Assembly: GCA_020912385.1 (NCBI GenBank)
Contig: CP087213.1
Location: 1,736,001 to 1,800,000, forward strand
Direction: 5' to 3'
From: Neofusicoccum parvum
Taxonomy: Eukaryota; Ascomycota; Dothideomycetes; Botryosphaeriales; Botryosphaeriaceae
DNA: 64,000 nt
The notes under the pieces are model-generated. The model worked only from the letters and a program-made list of their open reading frames with translations. It was not told the origin of the DNA and made no database searches. Of the stretch, positions 21,200 to 31,501 are shown one piece after another (the first letter of the stretch is position 1; each line of letters begins with the position of its first letter). Made by a program: the position numbers and the translations under genes.

Positions 21200-21535
21200 G
21201 GTGAGGGAGCTGCTTTCAAGTGTTGTGTTGAGCGGGGCGTGAGAGACAATGGGCGCAGCAGGCGCGGTGACGAATGCGCGAGCCAGGGTGCCAGGGTCCA
21301 CGGGGCGGGGTCGGCGGTCAGCGGTCGGCGGTCGGCGGTCGGGGCTTGGCGCGGCTGCCTTCGCGATTCCAACGCGTCGAGGCGCGTCTCTCCCCACGCG
21401 CTTTTGCTGAGTCCGTCGGCACCACCGCACTTCCACCATCCGCCACCGTTCGCTTCTCGCCTCCACCGCCAACGCCCGCCATCCGTTGCCAACATCCGTT
21501 GATCGCAGTCCAAGACACGCCCGCACGAGTACAGC
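21200..21535. promoter_or_regulatory. Shared divergent promoter with MBF-like sites (hydrolase / RFA1)
   Basis: This 336-bp region separates two divergent start codons. ACGCGT (MluI cell-cycle box) is at 21372-21377 and a second ACGCG at 21396-21400, about 160 and 140 bp before the RFA1 ATG. In yeasts, RPA genes are MBF targets. Here that is inference. A GGTCGGC-type tandem repeat lies at about 21310-21345. Confidence 0.5.
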
Positions 21536-23593
21536 ATGGCGTCTGAGTTGGCTGAGCAGGCCGCGAGGGCCATCTCTCGCAGGTCCCTGCTGGGCATCTT
21601 CGAGAAGGGACCCGAATCTGGTGAAAATGCGACGCTGCAGTGCGTGCAGATCAAGCACATGGACAACAAGTCCGGCGAAGAGAGGTATCGCATTGTCCTC
21701 AGCGATATGGACAACTTCATTCAGAGCATGCTTGCTCAGCGTATGTTTGCCCCGCCATAGCTGCCCAGGCGCTCTCCAATCTCACATTCGCGTCTGCCAG
21801 AGATGAACCATGTTATCACCAGTGGCCAGCTGAAGAAAGGGTCAATCATTCGCCTGAAATCGTTTAATCCCCAAGTCATCAAGGAGCGGAAGTGAGTTCG
21901 CTGTCCTGTCGCTGCTGCCTGTCTGCTCACTTGTTCAGGATCCTCGTTGTCCTCGACCTTGACGTCCTTTCTGAGTATGGCGAACTGGAGAAATTGGGAA
22001 CGCCCAAAGGTCTTGAAGCCGCCGACTCCGCACCCAAGACTGAGGAGAAAGATACGCAGCCCGCAGACATCGGTGGCAACGGCTTCTACGGCAACAAGCC
22101 TGTCAAGCGCGAGCAGTCGTCACTTCCATCCCGCCCAAGTGCTCCACCCGCAGGACTTGCTCAGCTCTTCCCTATTGAGGCGCTGTCGCCATACACACAC
22201 AAGTGGACAATCAAGGCGCGCTGCGTACAAAAGAGCGACATCAAGACATGGCACAACAAGAATGGTGAGGGCAAGCTATTCAGCGTGAACCTTCTCGACG
22301 AGAGCGGCGAAATCAGAGCCACCGGTTTCAAGGACCAGTGTGACGCTTTTTACGACTTGTTCCAGGAGGGCAGCGTCTACTACATCTCGGGCTGCAGCGT
22401 CAAGCTAGCAAAGAAGCAGTTCTCGAACGTCAACAACGACTACGAGCTCACTTTCCAGAATGACACGCAAATCGAAAAGGTCAGGTCCACGCCCTAAGCA
22501 CGCGGTTCCGACTTGCTAACGATTAGCAGGCAGAAGACGCAGACGGCGTTCCCCAAGTCCGCTACAACTTCATCAACATTGGGGATCTCCAGACCGTGGA
22601 ACCGAACACGACGATCGACACCATTGGTGTTTTGAAGGATGTCGGCGAGGTCTCGGAGATTGTCTCCAAGACCACGAGCAAGCCCTTCTCCAAGCGTGAA
22701 CTGACCCTTGTTGACGACAGCATGCACTCTGTTCGCCTGACTATCTGGGGCCCGACTGCTTTGAACTTTGATGCCTCTCCTGAGTCCGTTATTGCGTTCA
22801 AGGGAGTCAAGGTATCCGATTTTGGTGGTCGTAGCTTGAGCTTGCTGAGTTCTGGTACCATGAACGCCAACCCAGACATTGACGAGGCACACAAGCTCAA
22901 GGGCTGGTACGATGCTCAGGGCCGCAACGACCAGTTCCAATCGCACCAGCAGAGCGGCACCGGTGCCTCTAGGTCCAGAAAGAACAAGACTATCGGCCAG
23001 GTTAACGACGAGGGCATCGGCATGACTGATCAGGCGGAGTACTTCAACCTAAAGGCCACGATTGTGTACGTCAAGCACGACACCTTTGCCTACCCGGCTT
23101 GTGCGAGCGAGGGCTGCAACAAGAAGGTTGTCGAGGTAAACCCGGGCGAGTGGAGGTGCGAGAAGTGCGAAGTCACTCACCCAAGGCCTGAATACCGCTA
23201 CATTATGTCGTGCAACGTCAGCGATCACACCGGTCAGATGTGGCTAAGCTGCTTCGATGACTCTGGGAGACTCATCATGGGTATGCCAGCGAATGACCTG
23301 ATGGAGATGAAGGAGAACGAGGAGACTCCCGGCAAGGCCGACCAGGCGTTTGTTGATGCGACGTGCAAGACCTTCATCTTCAACGTCAAGGCGAAGATGG
23401 ACACCTTCCAGGATCAGCAGAGGTACGTCTTTGTCACTCAGAATTGCTCCTGCGCAGCGTCTAATAACGAGCGAGCAGGGTCCGGTACCAGGTTTCCAGC
23501 ATTCGTCCTCTGGACTACAAGACCGAGTGCGCCACACTCATCGAGACGCTCAAGGCGTATCAGCTCGATGCGGACAGCCTGTTCGTCAACTAG
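21536..23593 (+). CDS. RFA1: Replication protein A large subunit (RPA70 / Rfa1)
   Basis: This is the large subunit of the single-stranded-DNA-binding RPA heterotrimer, used in replication, recombination and checkpoint signalling. Exons 21536-21740, 21801-21891, 21939-22479, 22530-23422 and 23479-23593 give 614 aa. The N-terminal protein-interaction OB fold ([10 protein letters not shown]...[16 protein letters not shown]) is followed by a flexible Ser/Pro linker at ~130-200. DBD-A begins at [19 protein letters not shown] and includes [24 protein letters not shown] includes [16 protein letters not shown] carries a C4 zinc ribbon ([10 protein letters not shown]...WRCEKCE). The final exon ([24 protein letters not shown]) completes the trimerisation core. 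Introns are 47-60 nt and GT-AG. Confidence 0.96.
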
Positions 23594-24313
23594 AAGGGGC
23601 TTTGCTGTTTGCGCGGGTGGGGCCTCTGAAATTTCTTCCTTTGATGGACTTTGTGGCATTGTATTCGGGAGAGAAAAGTCCCCGGGGATCCGGCGTTGAG
23701 GTAATGCACAAGCGCTTTGGGGGCTTGCTTGAATGGGCCATGGGATGCGCATGTTTAGAAAAGGCAGGTATAGGGTTAAAGCACGATTGCACAAAGGAAT
23801 GAGCAGCTTGCTATGGATGTAGCTTTTCTTACGACTGCGCGAGGCCCACGAGCTCGAGAAACCCCCCCCAGGGCCTCAAGAGGCATGCACGGTATCCACA
23901 ATGCCTGTGCGTTCAAATGGTAGCCCGAATGCCAAATGCTTGTGCGGTGGACAGCGGCACTAAAAATAGCAACTCCCGCAATGGGGCAATCAGCGGCTAG
24001 CGGCACATCCCCCAGCGTTCCGTCCACACCTCATCCCGCCGCCGCCGCAGCCTCCAGGTCGACACCGCCGATTGAGAGTTTTCAATGGCCCTTTCTGCAG
24101 TGCCCCTTTCCTGACCGGTCATCCAGCGCAGCAAGGCTCCAGCTACGCGACGCCGTGGCCCCACCCGTGGCTGAGCTCTTAGTCCCTTATCGGAGTGGAA
24201 GCTGGCGCAGAAAGGACGCTAGCACCTGCTTTCTTAAACGAGCCGGCTCCATTGATCACGCTGGTCCTCTGTCTTGCAGACTGTCTCTCCTCCATCACCG
24301 ACAAGCCGCCAAG
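23594..24313. other. Spacer RFA1 / 2H phosphoesterase
   Basis: This is 0.7 kb between two plus-strand genes. It holds the RFA1 3' flank and the next gene's upstream DNA. I see no gene and no clear TATA box. Confidence 0.55.
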
Positions 24314-25636
24314 ATGGAAACGCCGCATGCTCCTGCCCGGACGGTTACGCCCGCCTACGACGACTTCAGCGGCATCGACATGAGCGCCTTCTCCAACCCT
24401 TACGATGCTCTGATCGCTGCCTCAAAGGACGACCCCGTACGTCTCTCACGCCCCTCTACTCATCTACTCATTGTGCAGTTCCACCTCTCACCTCGCTTCC
24501 CCCGCCCCGCCCGCACAGCCTGCTCACCGCCTCCAAAACCAGAAGCAGCTCCAATTGCGCTATTCAACCCACCGCGAAGCTCGCAATGTCGCGCAGAAGG
24601 AGAAGCTACTCGCGCCAGATTTTGCGGGCGTCATGGTCGATCCGATCCTGCTGCGACTGGAGGACCCGAGCGTCGAGCCGGGCTACGTTGACCCCAGGAA
24701 CTGCCTCGTGTTTTGGGCGAGACCGCCAGAGAAAGTCAAGACGTTGGTGCGAGAGTGCCAGGAGAGGCTGCGAGATGTGGTGCCCAGTATGTCAATTCTT
24801 CCTCCTACTCTCTAGACTGTGCTTGGTTTTGCGTTTCCCGTGTCTTGCCCCATCAATGCTGTCGGGATGTTCGAAATGACGGATGGAATCCTCGCTCGGT
24901 GTCTTTCAGCCTTCCACTCGAAGATAGCACCATCCGACCCTCAAGCCCTCAAACAGCACAAACCAGGCAGACCACGCGCCTGACAGCCGGCACAGACCTC
25001 TGGCTCATGCCCCCGACCTCCCTTCACATGACCGCCATCGAAATCACCCACTCCCGCACCGCCGACGAAATCTCCGCTCTCGTCGCCCAGATGCAGCCGG
25101 CCATCCTCTCGCTCGCCAACCATCCTTCGTCTTCGCCCGCCCACCGCGCCCGCCTGGTCAAGCCCCTGCTCGGCTTCGACGCCTCGGCCATCGCCCTCAG
25201 CTTCGTGCCCGCCGCCGACGGCGAGGGCCTCGTCGACGGTCGCGACACCGCCGGCCGCCTGAGGGAGCCGGCAGATGATGCGTACACGTACCATCACCTC
25301 CGTCGCGACCTGTTTGCCAAGTCGACGGAGGCCGGGGTTAAAGTAGACAGCAGGTATGTGGTGCCGAGCGCGCACCTGACGGTGGCGAGGTTCATCAGAG
25401 AGCGTGATTTTCAGGACGGGGAAGGGAAGGTGGATGGCGAGAAGGTTGCGAGGTTAGTGGAGAGAATTGAGGAGGTGAATAGGTGGCTAAGGGAGGAGTT
25501 TTGGCCGAGGGAGACGGGCGGGATTAAAGAGGGGGGTGAGTGGGTGGTGGGGGAGGGGAAGGGGTTGGATTGTAGGAGGGGGGCGCTGTGGTATGGAAGT
25601 GGTGGGGAGACGGTGATGCTGGGGGATGGGTTTTGA
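24314..25636 (+). CDS. 2H-phosphoesterase-superfamily protein (RNA ligase/cyclic phosphodiesterase-like)
   Basis: Exons 24314-24436, 24519-24786 and 24987-25636 give 346 aa. The two signature His-x-Thr motifs are present: LHMTAIEI near residue 143 and AHLTVARFI near 258. 2H proteins cleave or form cyclic phosphodiesters in RNA or nucleotides. Which substrate this one uses is unknown. The second 3' splice site is uncertain: 24987 gives the shortest join into GTDLWLMPP, while an upstream CAG near 24951 would add about a dozen residues. The stop at 25634-25636 follows GDGF. The coding strand of exon 3 is C-rich before ~25,300 and G-rich after it. No signal peptide or membrane segment is visible. 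Confidence 0.82.
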
Positions 25637-25899
25637 GGGAAGTGGTTTGGGAGTGGGTAAGAGTGGCGCGTAGACAGTGATGGGTAGACAGATAGATAGT
25701 AAGACAGACAACTAGACACAGCAATGCAGAGCGGTGAACTGCGCCAGACATTGGCGATGGCTGCCCGGTTTCTCCGCTGCATGTACTCGGAGGCATGTCC
25801 CAGAGGTTGAAATAAGAAGAAAAGTTACTACATTTGATCTCAGCCAAACCCCCTTGAAGGCCCACGCATGGTGAGCAACATTCAACGGGGCCTGCCCTG

Positions 25900-26149
25900 A
25901 ACTCTAGACCGGTGAGCGGAGGCGTAGTCATAGCAGGCTCCGAGTCGACCATTGATCCTAGAGACAGGGTGAAGCCCTCCAAAAAAAAGTACAAGACACC
26001 TTCAACTCTAGACCGGTGAGCGGAGACGTAGTCATAGCAGGCTCCGAGTCTACCATTGATCCTAGAGAAGGAGATGATGCCATCAACTCTAGACCGGTGA
26101 GCGGAGGCGTAGTCATAGCAGGCTCCGAGTCAACCATTGATCCTAGAGA
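25900..26149 (+). repeat. Three copies of a 65-bp repeat, possibly coding
   Basis: Near-identical 65-bp units lie at 25900-25964, 26004-26068 and 26085-26149, each starting AACTCTAGACCGGTGAGCGG and ending CCATTGATCCTAGAGA. Copies 2 and 3 are in one reading frame (NSRPVSGGVVIAGSESTIDP per unit) that runs to a stop at 26262-26264. Copy 1 would be in the same frame if the A8 run at 25981-25988 had one more A. The three copies differ mainly at a base that is third-position in both the plus and minus frames, so the coding strand cannot be decided. No start codon is visible. Confidence 0.8.
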
Positions 26150-26740
26150 ATATGACGAACCCGAAGGTAAGAAGAAGGTCCCAGCTCCCACGCATCCGCA
26201 GCCAAGTTGCCGCAAGGCACGAAGCCCGTACCGGTATACTAATTGTGCCACCCTCGACGCCTAAGCCAGCTTGGTTCGATCCGGAGGAAGAGGAGTGGCG
26301 GAGGGACGCGCCGTCGGCCGATGGTGGGGAAGTGCAGGACCCGCAAAGCTCAGGGACTGGTTGGTTCACTTTTAAAGCAAGCGTGGTTACTCAGTTTAAG
26401 CTCTGCAAGTTTCCCCACAAGGAGGAAAAGAGGAGAAGATGCCAGGATGGAGGGTGAATTTATAGGCAGCACGACCGGCCTCGCTTAGGGGCGCGGGTAT
26501 GAGTAAGCTCACCGCTAAGCCCGAAACGTGGGTGGTGACAACGAGGTGGTGACAGGGAGGTGGTGGTGATTTGGGATGCCGTTGCGGGCAACCACGCAGG
26601 CGCTGCCATTCCACAACATTCCATCGGCAGATGACCGGCGGGCTTTCTGCCTGCGCGCGGCTTCCATCTTTGGCAGAGAAGAGCGCGGGCGCGCCGCTGG
26701 TGCATGTGCGGCAGGGAGTCAGTGCTCCGTCCGGGGCGCC

Positions 26741-26748
26741 TATATAAA
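26741..26748 (+). promoter_or_regulatory. TATA box without an assigned gene
   Basis: TATATAAA sits in a GC-rich setting. The first downstream ATG (26789) opens only a six-codon frame. It could drive an unannotated transcript, since the next recognised gene lies on the other strand. Confidence 0.4.
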
Positions 26749-26886
26749 CCCCCCTTCGCCCACCATCTCTTGACATCTTCTTCGGGGCATGTTCTTCTCA
26801 GGGCGGTGACGGCCTTAAACGGTTCAGGGTGGGTCGGGAGCAGCTTTTCTGCGGGTCAAGAGGGCACTTGGGGGCTTTATGGGCTT

Positions 26887-26939
26887 TGTGGGCACTGAGG
26901 GTTTGGTGGGCACTGGGGGCCTGGTGGGCACTGGGGGCA
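26887..26939 (+). repeat. 18-bp GC-rich tandem repeat
   Basis: About three tandem copies, two of them near-perfect at 26904-26921 and 26922-26939 (TGGTGGGCACTGGGGGCC-type units). The open frame across it is a low-complexity product of the repeat. Confidence 0.7.
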
Positions 26940-27247
26940 AGAAGAGCGTCGGCGGCTCTGACAATCGGCCGGGGTGGGTGGGTCAGCGCGGACGGGACTT
27001 CTGTACTCTGTACTAAGGTCAAGAGGGGCCCTCCGTAATATGTCTTGCTTTTTCGTTGTTCGTCTCGCCATGCGCGGGACAATGAGGAAGAAATGAGTAG
27101 CACTGAGAGGGTAGCCTGAGATTCAGGTACGTCGAATTCTCTGATCGTCTGAGCTGCGACTGACTTTCTGGGATACGGATCTCAAAGTTGCCCAGCTCTC
27201 ATTGAAGTGTCCCATCAGATCTTTTGGGTTTTGACGGCGGCGCAGAC

Positions 27248-27660
27248 TTAACTTCCTTTGCCGCCCTCGTTACCGAAGGACTCCGCTGGAGTGTCACTAA
27301 TGAGCATCCCAAGCTCTCCTTCGTCCTCGCTTTTTCGTATCTGTTGTGCTCGCTGCGACGACCGCAACAGCAGCTGCGGAACTAGTGGCGCGGATACCTT
27401 GCGTCCCTCGGCGCTATTGTCTAAGATGAGATCAGGCTGTACTCTGACCTGCGATACATACGTTCGTGACCGTCGGAGCACACATGTGAGTGTAGTCTAG
27501 TTTGAGTAAAGGATTGAAAAAGGATCTACAGAATATCTTTTCGAACTCAGCCAGATCTTCTTCCGTGTCCAGGTCGTACCAGACGGACCTCTCCATCATG
27601 TACTTCGTCTAACAATCTTTTATGTAGTCATCCAATCCGTACAAGAGTTCGTGAGGCAAC
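27248..27660 (-). other. Possible gene remnant
   Basis: Reading the minus strand, 27660-27530 gives LPHELLYGLDDYIKDC, a stop, then TKYMMERSVWYDLDTEEDLA. A second open stretch, 27481-27248, ends at a stop. The amino-acid composition looks protein-like, but no family is recognised and there is no room for more upstream exons before the MCT gene. It may be a truncated or decayed gene, or chance. Confidence 0.3.
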
Positions 27661-27747
27661 CAATCGCTATGCAGTCATCCACCCAGAAAAGCCAACAAAA
27701 GTATTAAAAAAATATTAAGCGAACTGTTAAGCTGAAGAAAAGCCAGC

Positions 27748-29254
27748 TCACACCTTGACCTTCAGCTTGATGCCGACTAACGCTGTCCTACTGAAGAAGA
27801 TGAAGACCGCGCCCGCAACCTGCATCACACCACAGAAGATCTTGAGCCCCGTGAAGCTTCCATTATCCGCGACGACAATAGCGCCGGCAATGGGGTTGCT
27901 GACTAGCGCCGCGATACTGATGACGGCGAACATGGCGCCCGACCGCACGCCAATCTTCCTGACGTCCGAGATCTGGGCGATGAGGGCCGGCGCCATCGAG
28001 ACGAAGGCGCCGGAGCCGAAGCCGTATGCGGCGGCGAAGACGATGAGCGCGGCGTTACCGGTGGCTGGGATCCAGAGCGCCAGGTCCAGGACGGCCGTCA
28101 GCGTGCAGAGCACGAGCATGACGTTGTAGCGGCCGATCTTGTCGCCGATGTAGCCGGGCAGCACACGGCCGAAGAGGGAGAGCGCGTTGAGGATGGGAAT
28201 CAGGTAGCCAGCGAGCCGGGCGGACATGCCTTCGGCGGTGGCCTGGACAATGAGGTAGTTGATGGGGAGGAACATGCCCATGAAGAAAAGGAAGGAGCCG
28301 ATGGTGAGCATCAGGTACGGCATCTCCTTGAAGGGGAGGATGAACTCGATGGGCGCCAGTGGCTTGGGCATGGGAGGGATCCGCGATTTGATGGTCAAGT
28401 TGGCGATGACCATGAGGAAGAGGACCAGGAACGCGCAAATGCGCATCGTCCACCCGAAGCCGACCTGGGGGATAAGGTGAGACACCATGATGGGAAAGAT
28501 AACGCCGCCGATAGAGGAGCCGGCTGCCATCAGCCCAAAGGCCAGCGCGCGGCGGCGGAAGAACCAGGTAGCGTTGGTCGACATGGCTGGGTAGAAGATG
28601 GCACTTGCACCCATGGCGGAGACGATGCCTTGAGAGAGGATGAATTGGTAGTACTCGGACGACAGGCTGGCCATCATCAACCCGAACACGTGCAGAAAGC
28701 TGCCAACGAGAAGGATCCAGCGGGGGCCGTAGTTGTCATACAGCTTGCCAATGATCGGCCCCTGTGCCACGGTCAGCCAAAGCGCAGTGCTTGAGAAGTG
28801 AGAGGCAACCTACGCCAAAGAACATCATGAAAGCTTCACATGACGGAATCCACGAGATCTCGCTGGCCGAGTAGTCACTCAATTGATGGGTCTGGTAATA
28901 CTCCTGGAATACACCAATGCAGTTGATCCAGCCGAAGCTGCAGAAGAGCGCACAGAAGCCTCCCAGCACGCACAGCCAGGCATCGCGGCCGCCATCCGGG
29001 AAGCTTTTGGGATCCATCATGGGGTTTGGCGGCGCGGCGGGAGCGCCACCCTTCTCGGCGTCGCCATTGGGCAGCTTGCCACCCTGCGGCTCAGTCTCGA
29101 CCTCCGGCAGGATGTTCGCCTCGGTGTGGTTGGTCACGGGCTCGGCGTCGTGGAGGTGGTTGCTCTTCTCGTGGACGGTGCTGTGCTGAGATTCGCGCTC
29201 CATGACCTTGACAGAGTCGGCGGCGGACTCGGAGAGCGAGGACGACGACGACAT
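27748..29254 (-). CDS. MFS monocarboxylate-transporter-like (MCT) protein
   Basis: Exons 29254-28814 and 28761-27748 give 484 aa. The first ~85 residues are a polar Ser/Glu/Pro-rich cytoplasmic tail. Twelve transmembrane helices follow, starting at [25 protein letters not shown]. The MCT signature region reads [18 protein letters not shown] once a 52-nt GT-AG intron with a GCTGAC branch motif is removed. The intron begins right after [33 protein letters not shown] is the conserved second-half loop. Family members move monocarboxylates or related organic acids across the plasma membrane. The substrate is not predictable. The C-terminus ends KLKVKV. Confidence 0.9.
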
Positions 29255-31501
29255 GTTGGCGGCGGGCAGGAATGCGCGAGTCCACGCGTGGGGCCGAATG
29301 GGGAAAGCGGGAGGACTTGGCCGGCTGGGGACAAAGGCAAGGGCTGCGGCTTGCGCCCGGAACCAGAGCAGCTGAAGAAAGCGCACAGTGCTTGAGGCTA
29401 TCCGCAGGGACAATAGCGATGCGGCCGTGTGCACGGCGGAGGCATGTGGTTATATACAGCGGCGAGCGAGTGGACTGCCGTCGCACCGGTGGCGCATCTT
29501 CCCTGGCGCACACCAGGCCACTGCGCATGCGCGGGCACACGGGTGGCCGAGAGGGCGAGGCTCATCAGGCTGGAAGCGTCGTTAACGCCGAAGTGCGACT
29601 TGGGGACAAGCTTCGACGCAAGACCAGCCGCCAGGCCACGCTAGCCCGCGTGCGGTCGGCGACGAGGCCGTGGCGGCGCGCACAGGAAGAAGCAACACCG
29701 CCATGCCGTCTGCTTATGCAGCATCCAGGATCACACCCCGGCTGCGAGCCCGAGCCGCGGAGCATCGCGCGGAGCTGAAACGCACTGCGGTGTGGGTCAC
29801 GGAGATAGCTGGAGGATGAGGGCGAGGCAGTCAGCCTACTACGCACTGCCGCGACGCGGGATCGTGGGGAGCCTGTGGTGTTGGCGTGCGTCGCTCGCGC
29901 TCGCGGTTTGGCAGCCCCGAGGCCGAATGCTGCTGCCACTGCCACTGCTGCCTCGCTGCCCGCATCCACGCGTCAGCCCGTCCTCAGCACCGCGAATCCA
30001 AAACACCGAAGCCGACACGCACAATCCGATGCTTCGCTCGCGAGCCACCCGGCTCACGCAGGTACCAGTCGCTCTGCCCGCCCTCCCTTTGCGCATTGTT
30101 GTGCAGCCGCCCCAGCTGCACGCCGCCGCAACGCTCTGAAACTGCGCCCACCACAAACACTCTCCAAATCATCAAGCCCCTCCACGCAGAACCGGCCCAT
30201 AGGGGCTACCTTACATCCGACAGCCCGGCGCAGTCTCCGCTGCTGCTGTTTGTCTTCATCTTGGAAAACGGACCCCGTGTCGGCGCACACAGAGTGGCCC
30301 ACGTGAGCGCCCCGACGGCACTCCTGCTGCTCACCGTGCCTCGACTGCCCTCCGCACCCCTCTTTTACTTACTCATGAATAACCTTTTGCGGACGGTTGC
30401 AGAAACGCTACGCATTGTGAGAGGCTTCGGGAGCAGCGCTGTGCGACGGTACCGCAGCGGGCCGCAGGCTGGGTCACGCTCCCCCAGCCTGCCGAGAAGA
30501 CGGCTGGCTGGTCTCCATGCTTGCTTTCGGAGGCGCGCGCCCGGGAATGAACAGCTGCAGAGCCTCGATCGGATCTGCTCTGCATCGTGCGTCGTCCCTG
30601 CACAGAATTAGCTGCGCGATGAAGCCAAGCACTGCTCGTCCTCTTACGCTTTCTCACTTTGCTTTTTCCCGTCGCCGCACCCGCGGCTCTCTCTTTTGCT
30701 TTAAGCTTCGAGTATATGCTTGCCGCGCCTCCCAGCAGCCTGGTCAGAAGAGATTCCAGGCATCGGGCCATTGACTCTCCACGTCGTATGAAGGCGTCCA
30801 GTTCGCTAGCTGGGCTGGCTGAAACCTGGACGGTGGATTGTTGCTTTTCCAGAAGGTCGAAAGGCAAGCGTGTTCGCATTCCCTGTCCTCCCGTGCGACT
30901 GTGCTGGCTTCTTTTCTCGGGAGAACCTTTCGATCGGGACGCTCTTTCCTTGGAGGACCTACCGACTCACCCGGTTTTCCCATGCCCGTTTCTCCTTTAC
31001 CTGCAACGAGCTCGATGGTCGGCGATAGGCGGAAGAATCTCCGTGGCACGAGCACAACCGGTTTCTTCCATTTTCATCCCCCGAGTCGCGCCAGCTGCAC
31101 ATACGATCCGTCAACATTGACGAGCTCATGATGACACGGAGATTGGAAGTAGGTAGGTCTCCGGGACAGTCCTTTTTCCGCTTCCATGAGAAAAAGTATA
31201 TTCACCGTCATCTGACGTGTTCGCGGCTAGCCATCAACCGTAAGCTCCTCTCAGCACTGGTCATTGGTGGACAAGCCATCCCTGAATACCAAATCCATGC
31301 TATTGGACACATGCTTCATTGGTTTTGCCCTGCAATACTGCAACAGAAGAACAATAAGAGCGCATGCCTTGTAAGGAATGGAAGCATTAATGGGGGATGA
31401 AGTATGCCATGCCATTCCGGACAAATGCTTACACTCCCATCTGTGGCACGTGTCGCATTTCAATGCGGGTCTGCCACGAGCCAACTTACCTTCCCACCTC
31501 C
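29255..31501. other. 2.2-kb intergenic region, MCT / Gal80-like gene
   Basis: This region is GC-rich to about 30,600 and then more balanced. Upstream DNA of the MCT gene occupies the left side and the 3' flank of the oxidoreductase the right. Overlapping open frames on both strands lack any recognisable content. A 28-base stretch at 31412-31439 resembles one arm of the inverted repeat at 42878-42960. Confidence 0.45.
29450..29456 (-). promoter_or_regulatory. TATA-like box of the MCT gene
   Basis: TATATAA on the minus strand lies about 195 bp before the ATG at 29254. Confidence 0.45.

Larger units (their letters stand above)
25637..27747. other. Repeat-bearing intergenic region
   Basis: This is 2.1 kb between the 2H gene and the MCT transporter. 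It contains the 65-bp triplicate, a TATA box, an 18-bp GC-rich tandem repeat and a possible gene remnant, all listed separately. The rest shows nothing I can name. Confidence 0.5.
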
